This document shows positions 44,270-53,966 of a DNA stretch of 64,000 nucleotides, piece by piece. The position numbers were made by a program, and so were the translations under genes. Every line of letters starts with the position of its first letter. Position 1 is the stretch's first letter. The notes below the pieces were generated by a model that made no database searches, was not told where the DNA came from, and worked only from the letters and a program-made list of their open reading frames with translations. The DNA is from Chloroflexota bacterium (GTDB lineage Bacteria > Chloroflexota > Limnocylindria > QHBO01), in NCBI GenBank assembly GCA_003243965.1, contig QHBO01000048.1:27153-91152 (forward strand), written 5' to 3'.

Positions 44270-47200
44270 TTACGATCCAGGCACCAGGGAACCGGCGGTG
44301 GTGGGGGCGCCGCGCACACGGGCCAGGCGTGCGAGCCAGGTGGCGGCGCGGAGCTGCGCGAAGATGGCGCCGGCCTCGGCAAGGAGGGGCGCGATCTGCG
44401 GGGAGGTGGCGGCGTCCTTTGAGCCGCTCTCGGCGAGCAGCTCCGCGTGCTCGAGCAGCGTGACGGCCAGCCAGAACGGCGCCTTCAGCGCGCGAAACTC
44501 CTCCGCGGCCGAGCTGAGCAGCTCGTCCCGCGCGACCGCATCCTGTGTCAGACGTCCTCGGACGCGGCGCGCGTGCGCGGCAATGGACGGCGGTCGCTGA
44601 CCCGGGGCGAGCGCCTCGATGCGCGCCACCATCGCCTCAGCGGTGGCGCGGTCTCCAGACTCGACGGCGGCCTCGAGTGCGTCGACGAATGCCTCCCGCG
44701 CCGTCTGCTCGTAGAGGTCCGTGTCGCGGTGCGCCAGGATCGGGCGCAGGAGCTCCAGCGCGGCGGCCGGATCGCCCTCGGCACGAAGGATCCGCGCGCG
44801 GGTCCCGGCCCAGATGCCAGACTCCTGGAAGTCCGGCGAGGCCTCGTAGCGCTCGATGAGGCTGAGCAGGCGACGAGCGACGTCGATCTCGCCGCGTGCG
44901 ATGTGGATCTGAGCGCCGGTCGAGACAACGGTGAGCAACCCCGAGGTGGCGATCGACTGTTCGGGAATCTGCGCAGCCGCCTCGAGCACCTCGTCCCACC
45001 GGCCTAGGATCTCGAGCGGGAATGTCGTCTCGGACAGGAGGAACCACTCCATCGGTCGGTCTCCGAACCGACGACAGATGGCGAGCCCCTCGCGCTGGGC
45101 CTCGAGGGCCTCCTCGTACCGATCGAGCCCGTCGAGATGGTCGCCCAGGTTGTTGTAGGCGCCGGCCTGCTGGGGCCGCGCGTCCTGCCGGCGCACGATC
45201 TCCACCGCGTGCGCCAGCAGTGCGAGGGACTCCTGCGGTCGGCCCTCGTGACGCAGCACCATCGCCTTGATGTTGAGCGCGCGCGCCAGCGCATCGAGCT
45301 CACCCAGCTGCTCGGCGGCGGCGAGCGCCGTCTCAACGCGGGAGCGCGCATCGTCGAAACGGCTGAGGAAGAAGTACGCGTTTGCCAGCGCGGCGGCCAC
45401 ATGGGCAAAGATGGGCGTCACCGGGTCGAGCACAAGCGACTCGTACGCGCGCTCGATTCGCTGGAGCGCCTCCTCCGGCAACCCGCGCCGGGCCTGCAGG
45501 TCCGCGAGCTCCACACCGACACGCGCGGCCGACTGCCGGTCTCCCACCTGCTCGTAGAGATCGACCGACTGCCTGAGCTCTCGCTCCGCGGTGTCGAGCA
45601 CCGCCTGGCGCCACGCCGTCGTGCCTGCCCCTTCCCAGAGGCGCGCCTGCTCGGCGGGGTCATCGGCCAGCTCGGCGGCCTGCTCGTACATGCGCTGTGC
45701 TGCGGCGCTCGCTCCCAGGGAGGCGGCCCGGTCCGCCGAGCGCGTCAGCAGCTGCCGGGCCTTGGCGCCGATTGCCGGCGCTTCGCCCGCATCGGGCGCC
45801 AGCCGGTGTGCCTCCAGGTAGTGTGAGGCGACGACCTCCGCGATCTCGTCCTCATCGGTCCGGTGCGACTCGAGGTACTCCGCGGCGGCCAGGTGCTTCC
45901 GGCGACGCTCGCGCCGGGCAAGGCTGTCGTACGCCACCGTGCGCACCAGGTCCTGGATGAAGCCGTATTGGCCGCGCTCCGGAGAGCGTGGATCGGCCTC
46001 CAGGGTCAGGATCTCCTTGCGAACCAGGCTGCCCAGCAGCGGCTCCAGCTCCTCCGCCGATCGGCCGCTGAGCGCCGTCAACCCGCTGGTCATGAGCGTC
46101 TTGCCCAGCACCGCCGCATCCTGGACCAAGCTCCGCTCGTCCACGGTCAGCCCGTCGAGTCGCGCCGCGATCAGCCCCTGGAGGCTCTCGGGCACCTCCA
46201 GGTCCTCGATCTCGCCGCTGGGCCGATAGCTGGTGCCGTCCCGGGTCAGGAGGCCCCGGTCGAGGAGCATGCGGACCGTCTCGACCGCATACATCGGTAT
46301 CCCCTCGGCGCGCGCCAGGATGCGAGCGGCGAGCTCGACGGGGATGCCCGGCGCCAGGCCGGCCAGCAGGGCGCTCATCGCCTCGTCGTCGAGCGGCTCC
46401 AGGTAGAGCGAGGTGAAGCTGCGCGTACCCCGTCCCCAGCCCTCGTGGATCTGCGCGATCTCGGGACGCGCCAGGACCAGCACGAAGATCGGGTGGTGTC
46501 GTGACCAGTCGAGGAGATGCTCCAGGAACTCGAGGAGCGCGGGGTCGGCCCACTGCATGTCCTCGAAGACGAGCACCGTCAGGCTCTCGGCGGCGAGCCG
46601 CTCGAAGAAGAGCCGCCACGCGGAGAAGAGGTCTCGTTTGTCGCTGCCGACCAGCTCCTGGAGCCCGAGCAGATGCGCAAGTCGTGGCTCGATCCAGGCC
46701 CGCTCCTCCGCATCCGGTATGTGGGCGGCGGTCGTCTCGGCCAGCTTGCGGAGCGCCGATTCGGCGGCCTCTCCCTCGGCGATGCCGGTCCGCATCCGGA
46801 TCATGTCGGCGAGCGCCCAGTAGGTGACTCCCTCGCCGTAGGCGAGGCATCGGCCCTGGTGCCAGAAGATCGTTTCGCGCACCCCGTCGATGTACTTGAA
46901 CAGCTCCCACGCGAGCCTGCTCTTGCCGATGCCGGCCTGACCGATGACCGACACCAGATGCGCCTTGCGATCCGTGGCCGAGGCGTGCAGCAGGTCCTTG
47001 ATCAGCCGGAACTCGCGGTCGCGGCCCACGAATGGCGGCTCCAGGCCCTCGTAGCGGAGCGCGCCGCCACGACCGGCCAGCACGCGCAATGCCCGGAATG
47101 CCGCCACCGGCGCGGCCTTGCCCTTGAGCGTCTGCTCGCCGATTGCCTCGTATGCGATGGCGGCCTCCGTGGCCCGGCGGGTCGCCTCGCCGACGACCAC

Positions 47201-47947
47201 CGATCCGGGCGCGGCGGATGACTGCAACCGACTGGCGGTGTTCACCAGGTCCCCGGCCACCATCCCCTGATTCGTCGCCCCGATGGTGACGGCGGCCTCG
47301 CCGGTCAGGACCCCGGCGCGCAGCGCCAGGTCGAGCGTGCCCGTCTCGTCGGCCAGGCCCTCGACCCGATCGATCAGCTCCAGGGCGGCTCGCACCGCGC
47401 GTTCCGGATCGTCCTCGTGGGCGATGGGCGCGCCCCAGACGGCCATCACCGCATCACCGATGAACTTCTCCACGGTGCCGCCGTACCGCTCGATCACCGC
47501 GCGAGCGGTGTCGAAGTAGCGGCTGAGCAGGTCGCGCGTCTCCTCCGGGTCGCGGTCCTCGGAGTGGGTCGTGAAGCCGACCAGGTCGGCGAACAGGACC
47601 GACACCAGCCGGCGTTCCGCCACTGGGCCGGAAGGGAGGGTGCCGGTTCCGGTGGTTGCGCTCACGGCGACGGGTGCCTGGGCGGCCGTTGCCGATGGAG
47701 CCGAGTTACCGGCGGGCTGGCGCAGCGTCCCGCCAGGCCGGTCCCCTGTGGCGGCGGGACCGTCCGCGCCTAAGCGAGCGGTCGGGCTGCCCTGCAATGG
47801 AAGCGCGGTCCCGCACTCCGCGCAGAATCGGTCGCCGAGATTGAACGGGGTCCCGCAGGCAGCGCATCTGAGAGCCAGGCCCGTACCGCAGCTGGCGCAG
47901 AACTTCGCGCCGACCCGGTTCGCCGCTCCGCAGGCTGGACATTCCAT
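44270..47947 (-). CDS. Class III adenylate cyclase with zinc ribbons, STAND ATPase and TPR repeats
   Basis: The 1225-residue protein starts MECPACGAANRVGAKFCASCG with two zinc ribbons (residues 1-50). After a linker comes a class III cyclase domain (about 105-290): metal aspartates in LFADLVGFT and FIGDAVMAVWG, the purine-specifying lysine in VEKFIGD, and the transition-state Asn/Arg in NTASRL, so it looks active. A STAND ATPase follows, with VIGQAGIGKSRLAWEL and FEDMQWADPALL. The last 500 residues are TPR-like. Such proteins couple ligand or partner binding to cAMP synthesis. It stands alone downstream of the GH15 gene. Confidence 0.9.
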   Translation of the reverse strand: MECPACGAANRVGAKFCASCGTGLALRCAACGTPFNLGDRFCAECGTALPLQGSPTARLGADGPAATGDRPGGTLRQPAGNSAPSATAAQAPVAVSATTGTGTLPSGPVAERRLVSVLFADLVGFTTHSEDRDPEETRDLLSRYFDTARAVIERYGGTVEKFIGDAVMAVWGAPIAHEDDPERAVRAALELIDRVEGLADETGTLDLALRAGVLTGEAAVTIGATNQGMVAGDLVNTASRLQSSAAPGSVVVGEATRRATEAAIAYEAIGEQTLKGKAAPVAAFRALRVLAGRGGALRYEGLEPPFVGRDREFRLIKDLLHASATDRKAHLVSVIGQAGIGKSRLAWELFKYIDGVRETIFWHQGRCLAYGEGVTYWALADMIRMRTGIAEGEAAESALRKLAETTAAHIPDAEERAWIEPRLAHLLGLQELVGSDKRDLFSAWRLFFERLAAESLTVLVFEDMQWADPALLEFLEHLLDWSRHHPIFVLVLARPEIAQIHEGWGRGTRSFTSLYLEPLDDEAMSALLAGLAPGIPVELAARILARAEGIPMYAVETVRMLLDRGLLTRDGTSYRPSGEIEDLEVPESLQGLIAARLDGLTVDERSLVQDAAVLGKTLMTSGLTALSGRSAEELEPLLGSLVRKEILTLEADPRSPERGQYGFIQDLVRTVAYDSLARRERRRKHLAAAEYLESHRTDEDEIAEVVASHYLEAHRLAPDAGEAPAIGAKARQLLTRSADRAASLGASAAAQRMYEQAAELADDPAEQARLWEGAGTTAWRQAVLDTAERELRQSVDLYEQVGDRQSAARVGVELADLQARRGLPEEALQRIERAYESLVLDPVTPIFAHVAAALANAYFFLSRFDDARSRVETALAAAEQLGELDALARALNIKAMVLRHEGRPQESLALLAHAVEIVRRQDARPQQAGAYNNLGDHLDGLDRYEEALEAQREGLAICRRFGDRPMEWFLLSETTFPLEILGRWDEVLEAAAQIPEQSIATSGLLTVVSTGAQIHIARGEIDVARRLLSLIERYEASPDFQESGIWAGTRARILRAEGDPAAALELLRPILAHRDTDLYEQTAREAFVDALEAAVESGDRATAEAMVARIEALAPGQRPPSIAAHARRVRGRLTQDAVARDELLSSAAEEFRALKAPFWLAVTLLEHAELLAESGSKDAATSPQIAPLLAEAGAIFAQLRAATWLARLARVRGAPTTAGSLVPGS

Positions 47948-48239
47948 GCCCCGATCCTCGTGCTCGTTTGGCGCCTCGGCCTCGCGGGCTGCGGCGCCAG
48001 CGCCGACGCCTCGCGATGTGACCGTCTCGCCCGCCGCATTGTGCAGCAGCGCGGCCTGTCCCCGCGAGAGGCGAACGGAGATACCGGCGATGGGCGAGGA
48101 GCGATGGATTCGTCCGGCGGACGGGTCCGGCATGTGCGAGTGACGGCCACTATCGGCCGCGGAGTGGAACGCTTGAGCGCCGTCGCCCGCGCCAGCCTGC
48201 AAACGTGAGCCGGCTGCGCGCGCCGCTCCGGGAGGGCGG

Positions 48240-50315
48240 TCAGCGGCGCGGGTCGGTCCGGCGGCGGCGCGGGGGCGCGTGTTGCGCGGACTTCCCGTTG
48301 GTGTCCGGCTCGGTGAGCGCAGTGGCGTCCAGCGCTTTTCGTCCGCGGCGGCGGCCGTTGTTGCCGTTGCGCGCATGCACCGACGGCGGGGAGAGCGACT
48401 CGCGCTGGTCGTGGCTGCCATGCTCGCCCTGTTCGGCGTTGATGACGTGCATCACCGCGTTGATCAGCGCCAGGTGGGTGAAGGCCTGCGGAAAGTTGCC
48501 CAGGTGGCGGCCGGTCCGAGGCTGGATCTCCTCCCCGTAGAGGTCCAGCGGACTCGCGTGCGACAGAAGCTGCTCGCACAGCTGGCGCCCTCTCCGCACC
48601 TCGCCGATTTCGATCAGCGCCGAGACCAGCCAGAACGAACAGATGGTGAAGGTTCCCTCGCGGCCGTCCAGGCCGTCATCGGTCTCGTCGGGTCGGTAGC
48701 GCAGCACGAGACCGTCCTCGGTCAGCTCGTTTGCGATCGCCAGCACGGTGGCCCGGACACGCTCGTCGGTGGCGGGCAGGAAGCGGACCAGCGGCATCAG
48801 CAGCAGCGACGCGTCGAGAGCCTCGCTTCCATAGGACTGCGTGAACACGCCTCGGCGATCGACGCCGTTGGTGCAGATGTCCGCGTGCATCTCGTCGGCC
48901 GCGGCCTGCCAGCGCTCGGCGAGCGCCGTCTCGGAGCGGATCCGCGCGAGCCGCGCGCCACGGTCCGCCGCCACCCAGCACATCAGCTTGGAGCTGGTGA
49001 AGTGGCGCGGCTTGCCACGCACCTCCCACATCCCGCGGTCCGGCGTGCGCCAGTGCTTGAGGGCCGCCTCCACCTGCCGGGTCAGCATCGGCCAGATCGA
49101 CTCGTCGATGCCGTCGCGCGAGGTGGTGTGCAGGTAGACCGAGTCGAGGACCGATCCCCATACGTCGTGCTGCTTCTGCCGATACGCGTCGTTGCCGACC
49201 CGGACGGGCTTCGCCCCCTCGTAGCCGTCGAGGTACTCGAGGATTCGCTCCTTGGGCACCGGGCCACCGTCAACGGTGTACATCACCCGCAGCTCGTCGT
49301 CGCGCCCGGCGACGTCGGCGATGAACTGGATGTAATCCTCCGCCTCCCAGTCGAAGCCCAGGCTGTACAGGCCCCACAGGGCGAACGTGGAATCGCGGAT
49401 CCAGGAGTATCGGTAGTCCCAGTTGCGCTCGCCGCCCGGCGTCTCGGGCAGCGAGGTGGTGGGCGCCGCGATGACCGCGCCGGTCGCCTGGTAAGTGAGT
49501 CCCTTGAGGGTCAGTGCCGAGCGCTCGAGATACGCGCGCCACGGATGGTCCGGGAAGCGGCCGCGCGCCAGCCAGTGCTGCCAGTGGTGGGCCGTCCAGA
49601 CCAGCCGCCGATAGGCCTCATCGGTCGACCGCGGCGGGTTCGCACCGGACCAGGAGAGCGCACAGAACCGCGTCTCCCCCTCCTTGATCAGTGTCCGTGC
49701 GGTCGCTCGAGGGCCCTCGATTCCGAGGTTCATGTCACTCGTCAGGGTCAGGCCGAGCGTCTCGCCGTTGCGGCGACAGGCGGCCTGGTGGTAGCCGGAC
49801 TCGGTGTACTCCCACTCGCCGAAGTGGCGACCGTAGTCGAACAGCGGCTCGCAGTCGAGCACCAGCTGCATCTCGCCGTTCACGCAGCGCACCATCCGCA
49901 GCAGAACATGCTCCGCGTCGTAGTCGGTCGGCGCGCGGCGCTGGCTGTGCGACCGCTCCGATTCGTGGCGCCAGGGGCCCATCAGCAGCACGTCGCGGAT
50001 GATCACCCAACCCTGCGGTGTGCCCCAGCTCGTCTCCAGCACCATCGTGCCGGGCAGATAGCGGCGGGCAGCGGGCACCTTGACGTCCGCCGGTCCGAAC
50101 CGGAAGGCGCCCGCGTCCCGGTCCAGGATGGCCGCGAAGACGCTCGGCGAGTCCATGCTCGGCAGGCACAGCCACTCGACGTTGCCACTCGGGGCGATCA
50201 GCGCGGTCGTCTCGCAGTCCGACAGGAACGCGTAGTCGGAGATCGGCGGGTACGGAGAGCGGCCGACCACCGTCTCGACGGCCGGCACCGGCGTCCGCCA
50301 GAGCTCGTCATGCAT
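48240..50315 (-). CDS. GH15 family glycoside hydrolase (glucoamylase/trehalase-like)
   Basis: The 691-residue cytoplasmic protein matches GH15: the N-terminal super-beta-sandwich (ISDYAFLSDCETTALIAPSGNVEWLCLP), the catalytic (alpha/alpha)6 barrel with GGERNWDYRYSWIRDSTFALW, an acid-rich SLGFDWEAEDY stretch, and GKPRHFTSSKLMCWVAADR plus EGTFTICSFWLVSAL near the C-terminus. GH15 enzymes release glucose from alpha-linked glucans or trehalose. The lack of a signal peptide suits intracellular trehalose or glycogen use. The C-terminal 60 residues are a basic Arg/Gly extension. Confidence 0.9.
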   Translation of the reverse strand: MHDELWRTPVPAVETVVGRSPYPPISDYAFLSDCETTALIAPSGNVEWLCLPSMDSPSVFAAILDRDAGAFRFGPADVKVPAARRYLPGTMVLETSWGTPQGWVIIRDVLLMGPWRHESERSHSQRRAPTDYDAEHVLLRMVRCVNGEMQLVLDCEPLFDYGRHFGEWEYTESGYHQAACRRNGETLGLTLTSDMNLGIEGPRATARTLIKEGETRFCALSWSGANPPRSTDEAYRRLVWTAHHWQHWLARGRFPDHPWRAYLERSALTLKGLTYQATGAVIAAPTTSLPETPGGERNWDYRYSWIRDSTFALWGLYSLGFDWEAEDYIQFIADVAGRDDELRVMYTVDGGPVPKERILEYLDGYEGAKPVRVGNDAYRQKQHDVWGSVLDSVYLHTTSRDGIDESIWPMLTRQVEAALKHWRTPDRGMWEVRGKPRHFTSSKLMCWVAADRGARLARIRSETALAERWQAAADEMHADICTNGVDRRGVFTQSYGSEALDASLLLMPLVRFLPATDERVRATVLAIANELTEDGLVLRYRPDETDDGLDGREGTFTICSFWLVSALIEIGEVRRGRQLCEQLLSHASPLDLYGEEIQPRTGRHLGNFPQAFTHLALINAVMHVINAEQGEHGSHDQRESLSPPSVHARNGNNGRRRGRKALDATALTEPDTNGKSAQHAPPRRRRTDPRR

Positions 50316-50414
50316 GCTTCATTGGTCCCTAGCGGCGCAGTCTCGCACGCCAGCCCGTCGTCCGCCAAGCAGCCGAGAGTACCGGCCCGGTCCGGGGAGT
50401 TCGGGGGCGCCTGA

Positions 50415-50450
50415 GCGGCGGCCCTGGCGGCGGCCCTGGCGGCGGCCTCA
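50415..50450. repeat. Three tandem 12-bp units GCGGCGGCCCTG
   Basis: Two identical and one altered 12-bp units lie at the end of the hydrolase gene, overlapping its stop codon by 3 bp. It is a GC-rich minisatellite next to a coding end. Confidence 0.65.
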
Positions 50451-51368
50451 GCCGAGACTGGCGGCGCCGGGGCCGCCCTGGCCGCGGCTGGTGGCGAGCA
50501 GCTCGTCGAGGATCTGCGGCAGCGAGTCGACCGCCAGCGTCAGATGGCCCTGGTCCGCCAGCAGATGCGGACACGCGGTCGGGATGTGGGCGGCAAGCCA
50601 CTCACCGTGGCCGAAGGGCACCATCCGGTCGTGCGCTCCCTGCCAGATATGCACCGGCACGCGAAGCTGGCCCAGCGCAAAGCCCCACGGGCGAGCGAAC
50701 GCCAGGTCATCATCGAACCAGCCCCAGTAATGCTCGCGTAATGCGGCGCGCATCGAGGCCGCCAGCCAGGCAGGAAACTCCCCGCTCAGCGACGCGCGGT
50801 CGACATCGTCGATCAGGTCACCGAAGGCCGCCGCCAACTGCTCCCCCGTCACTGCGCGGAACTCGGGCCAGGCGCGCTCCTTGAAGCCGATGAGCGCCTC
50901 CGGGCCGGCAAGCGCCGCCGCGAACTCCTCGACGTTTTCGGCGCCCATGCCGGCCATCCAGTCCAGGCCCTCGGCCGGGTAGGGCGCGACGCCGCCGATC
51001 GTCGCGGCACCGATCGCGCCCTCACCCAGGCGTGCGGCACATGCCAGCGCGTGCGGACCTCCGCCCGACCATCCGAGCGTGTAGAACCGATCCGCGCCCA
51101 GCAGCTGAAGCACGCTGCGCGCGTCGTCGACGACGTCGACCACCGAGCGGCCGGGGCGTCGAGTCGACGAACCGTAGCCGGGCCGGTTCCAGCTCACGTA
51201 TCGAAGGCCGCGCTGCGCGAGCGCCTCGACAAACGGCGGGTACGGCAACCCGGAGCTGGGGGTGCCGCCGTGGTACAGGAGCGGCATGCCGTCCTCGGGA
51301 CCGGCGAGATACACGTCGAGCGACCGCCCGTCCGGGGTGTTGATCGTGCGCTGCATGCCGTCAGCCAT
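50448..51368 (-). CDS. Alpha/beta-hydrolase
   Basis: The 306-residue protein has the alpha/beta-hydrolase fold: the oxyanion segment LLYHGGTPSSG, the nucleophile elbow GWSGGGPHAL, WQGAHDRMVPF with the acid residue, and LLADQGHLTL with the catalytic histidine. It hydrolyses an ester, amide or epoxide of unknown identity in the cytoplasm. ATG 51368 follows a TATGCT -10 box by 9 nt. Transcribed alone. Confidence 0.87.
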   Translation of the reverse strand: MADGMQRTINTPDGRSLDVYLAGPEDGMPLLYHGGTPSSGLPYPPFVEALAQRGLRYVSWNRPGYGSSTRRPGRSVVDVVDDARSVLQLLGADRFYTLGWSGGGPHALACAARLGEGAIGAATIGGVAPYPAEGLDWMAGMGAENVEEFAAALAGPEALIGFKERAWPEFRAVTGEQLAAAFGDLIDDVDRASLSGEFPAWLAASMRAALREHYWGWFDDDLAFARPWGFALGQLRVPVHIWQGAHDRMVPFGHGEWLAAHIPTACPHLLADQGHLTLAVDSLPQILDELLATSRGQGGPGAASLG

Positions 51369-51377
51369 CCTGGAGCG

Positions 51378-51383
51378 AGCATA
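51378..51383 (-). promoter_or_regulatory. -10 box TATGCT of the hydrolase gene
   Basis: TATGCT ends 9 nt before ATG 51368; no ribosome site is present, consistent with a leaderless mRNA. Confidence 0.45.
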
Positions 51384-51440
51384 GCTCGCAGCGCCGCCTC
51401 GGTCCGCTGTCGTTCGGCATCCCCAAGGACCCGCAGCCGG

Positions 51441-52319
51441 TCAGCAGGTTCGGTCGACGTCGAAGCCCCCGGCGACGTACTGCACCATGGTCACCCGGCC
51501 GCCGGTGAACCCGGTCGACACGCACATGCTGCGCGCGCTGGTCGAGCCGGTGGCGCCGGCGACCCAGGTCAGGTTGGTGTCAAAGGCCCGGGTTCCTCCG
51601 GTGATTGCGCGCCACATCCGGGGCGTTGAGTACAAGCCGATCGACGCGGCTCCCACCGAGCGCAGATATGCCACCGCGCCCCGGAGGGCCGCCACGTTCA
51701 GCTCAGGGTTACTGCGCCACGAGTTCGCGGTCTCCACGTCGAGCCACCATCGGTTGGCAACCGGCGTTCGCCTGGCGCCGGCGACTGCCCAGCCGAGAGC
51801 CACGTAGGCGCGCACCGCGGTTGCATATGAGTCTGCGGCGGCATTCCAGCCGTAGTCGTATGCGCAGTCCGCGGTGTCTGCCGACGCCCGCGAAGCGGGG
51901 CAGGCCCGGGGAGAGGCCTGGCCCAGCGGCCAGTGACGGCTGAGCGCCGGTCCGGGGTTGCCGGTGTTGGCGTACAGCTGGGCGTCCCGGCCCGCCCAGG
52001 CCAGTTGGCTCGGCCCCTCTCCCGGCCCCAGGCATCGGTTGGCTGCGAAGACGATGCCTCCGTTGACGCCCACCACTCGGAATGCGCCCCCTCCCGGGAA
52101 GGTCTGACCGCATTGCGGATAGCTGATGTCGTAGCCGGTGGTGACCGCCCGCACACGCGTCGGCGCCGGGTCGGCGGAGCGCAAGCCTGCACCGGCAACC
52201 GAACCGGCCGTAGCCCAGAGCAGGAGACCTGCCAGCACCGTAACCAAGGCACTTCGCAGTGCGTGGCGCACGGTGGGGCGCACGGCGGAGCCGGGTTGGC
52301 GGGAGAGACGATCGGGCAC
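51441..52319 (-). CDS. Secreted GH25-like (lysozyme-barrel) protein
   Basis: The 292-residue protein has a basic start, a signal/membrane segment (about 22-44) and a mature domain opening GYDISYPQCG, the DxSYPQC form typical of secreted GH25-like barrels in high-GC bacteria. WWLDVETANSW gives the acidic pair at the expected barrel position. The domain may bind or cut cell-wall glycans, but activity is unproven. GTG 52319 follows TAGGCT by 8 nt. Cysteines (five in the mature part) suggest extracellular disulfides. Confidence 0.78.
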   Translation of the reverse strand: MPDRLSRQPGSAVRPTVRHALRSALVTVLAGLLLWATAGSVAGAGLRSADPAPTRVRAVTTGYDISYPQCGQTFPGGGAFRVVGVNGGIVFAANRCLGPGEGPSQLAWAGRDAQLYANTGNPGPALSRHWPLGQASPRACPASRASADTADCAYDYGWNAAADSYATAVRAYVALGWAVAGARRTPVANRWWLDVETANSWRSNPELNVAALRGAVAYLRSVGAASIGLYSTPRMWRAITGGTRAFDTNLTWVAGATGSTSARSMCVSTGFTGGRVTMVQYVAGGFDVDRTC

Positions 52320-52327
52320 GGGAGGCG

Positions 52328-52333
52328 AGCCTA
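52328..52333 (-). promoter_or_regulatory. -10 box TAGGCT of the GH25-like gene
   Basis: TAGGCT ends 8 nt before GTG 52319, the same spacing as at 2408-2413. Confidence 0.4.
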
Positions 52334-52382
52334 ATCGGCGCGGGAGGTCTGCGCAAGTGGAGCTCTGAGCGCTGCCGATCTC

Positions 52383-52778
52383 CTACCGTGCGCCGGCCGC
52401 GGAGGCTCGGTCGACGGTCAGGACGTCGTTCGCCACCTTGCCCAGGAGCTTCACCTCCGCGTTGCTCCAGGTGACGCCGTTGGCGGTCGACTGCGGCTGA
52501 ATGGTCGTCAGATCGAGGCCGCGCACCACGAGCGAGGCGCCGCCGCACTGGGGCGGGTGCGACTCGAGTAGCGCCTCGCACAGCCGCGCCACACCGTCGA
52601 CCACGATCAGGTTGCCACGCACCAGCAGCGGCTCGCTGAGCGTCGAGCGGCGAGCCTCGGTGACGGACAGGCCCGGACCCATCCCAAGGGCCGGGCCGGG
52701 TACGCCCGATGATCCCGCGGCGCTGCACGCGGCAAGAAGCACGAGAAGAGCCAGAGCGGCAACCACTGAACGAGCCAT
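52383..52778 (-). CDS. Small lipoprotein of unknown function
   Basis: The 131-residue protein has a clear lipoprotein signal (ALLVLLAACSA, Cys18) after a GGAGAA ribosome site. The mature part is short, with two cysteines (ARLCEALL, PQCGG) that could form a disulfide, and a strand-rich segment SLVVRGLDLTTI. No family is recognised. It lies between the GH25-like gene and ogt, with its own ribosome site. Confidence 0.6.
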   Translation of the reverse strand: MARSVVAALALLVLLAACSAAGSSGVPGPALGMGPGLSVTEARRSTLSEPLLVRGNLIVVDGVARLCEALLESHPPQCGGASLVVRGLDLTTIQPQSTANGVTWSNAEVKLLGKVANDVLTVDRASAAGAR

Positions 52779-52851
52779 GAGCGATTCTCCGATGAGGTTG
52801 GGGTTGCCAGTCGGACGCGGCAGGCCGGCCTGCGGTTCCGCCCGGCACGCG

Positions 52852-53460
52852 TCAGTCGGTCAGCACGCCCTCGATGCGCAGCAGGATGCGCTTGCGATCC
52901 AGGCCGCCGGTGTACCCCCCGAGCCCACCACCGGCGTGCAGCACCCGATGGCACGGCACCACGATCGGGATCGGATTGGAGCCGAGCGCGTTGCCCGCAG
53001 CGCGCGCGGCCCGTGGCGACCCGGCCGCCTCGGCCAGGTGGCCATAGGTGGTCACCTGCCCAAACGGGATGGCGGCCGTGGCGTGGAGCACGCCGCGCGC
53101 GAAACCGCGCACCAGCGTCCAGTCGATCGGCACGCTGAACGACTCGAGTCGCCGCGCAAAGTAGGCATCCAGCTCGCGCCGAATGGCATCGGTCTGCTCC
53201 GGGGCGAGCAGGAGGCGAGGGGACACGCGCGCCGCCACGTCGGCGACCACCTCGTCGATCGGCTCGCCCTGGTACGCCACCCGGACGAGACCACGCGGCG
53301 TCACGAACACGGCGAGCGGTCCGAGCGGCGAGTCGGTCACGGCGTACGCGACGTCGAGGAGGCCGGCCTGTGCTGCGCGGCGGCGGAAGCGCCCCACTCC
53401 GACGGACGGGTCGCTCTCGGGCAGCGCGGCGAGGCCGTGCTCCAGGTCGGCGTCGGTCAT
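52852..53460 (-). CDS. ogt: Methylated-DNA--protein-cysteine methyltransferase
   Basis: The 202-residue protein has the O6-alkylguanine-DNA alkyltransferase domain: IPFGQVTTYGHLAEAAGSPRAARA (helix-turn-helix), GNALGSNPIPIVVPCHRVL with the acceptor cysteine, and GGYTGGLDRKRILL. It removes alkyl groups from guanine by suicide transfer. The ATG at 53460 overlaps the sigma-factor stop (ATGA), so it is co-translated with the ECF sigma gene. About 45 residues at the N-terminus are non-conserved. Confidence 0.93.
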   Translation of the reverse strand: MTDADLEHGLAALPESDPSVGVGRFRRRAAQAGLLDVAYAVTDSPLGPLAVFVTPRGLVRVAYQGEPIDEVVADVAARVSPRLLLAPEQTDAIRRELDAYFARRLESFSVPIDWTLVRGFARGVLHATAAIPFGQVTTYGHLAEAAGSPRAARAAGNALGSNPIPIVVPCHRVLHAGGGLGGYTGGLDRKRILLRIEGVLTD

Positions 53461-53966
53461 CGGTCCACCACCCGGCGCAGGCTGGCGAGACCGTCGTGCA
53501 CGCTGCGCCGCGCCGCCACCTCCGTGCAGCCGAGTCGCTCGCCGATCTGACGGTAGGCGAGATCGAAGACGAAGCGATGGACCACCGCCGCGCGCTGCCG
53601 GGGAGGCAATCCACGCACGGCACGCCACAGCGCCTCGTCGGTCATGTCGTGCGGATCCACTGGGGAGTCGTGACCGTCGAGGGCAACGGTCGGCCGACGC
53701 CGGCTGCGGCGCACGGCATCGGTCGCCTTGCGCTGAGCGATGGTGAACAGCCATGCGCGCAGGTTCGAGGCATCGGTCAGGCCCGGGTAGGTTCGCAGGG
53801 CAGCCATCAACGTCTCCTGCAGGCAGTCATCCGCGTCGGGGATGCCGACCAGCGCGACAAGGAACCGATGCAGCTCAGCGGCATGCCTGTCGACGAGGGT
53901 CTGAAACGGAGGAAGCTGCACACCTGGTGGAACGCCGCGCCGCGCCGATCCGTGAGGGCGGCTCAC
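53457..53966 (-). CDS. ECF-type RNA polymerase sigma factor
   Basis: The 169-residue protein has sigma region 2 (PDADDCLQETLMAALRTYP, LRAWLFTIAQRKATDAVRRSRR) and region 4 (LPPRQRAAVVHRFVFDLAYRQIGERLGCTEVAARRSVHDGLASLRR). GTG 53966 overlaps the dsbA-like stop (GTGA), and its own stop overlaps ogt. No anti-sigma gene is adjacent, so control may be through transcription of the operon. Direct coupling to a DNA-repair gene suggests an alkylation or oxidative-stress response. Confidence 0.9.
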   Translation of the reverse strand: MSRPHGSARRGVPPGVQLPPFQTLVDRHAAELHRFLVALVGIPDADDCLQETLMAALRTYPGLTDASNLRAWLFTIAQRKATDAVRRSRRRPTVALDGHDSPVDPHDMTDEALWRAVRGLPPRQRAAVVHRFVFDLAYRQIGERLGCTEVAARRSVHDGLASLRRVVDR

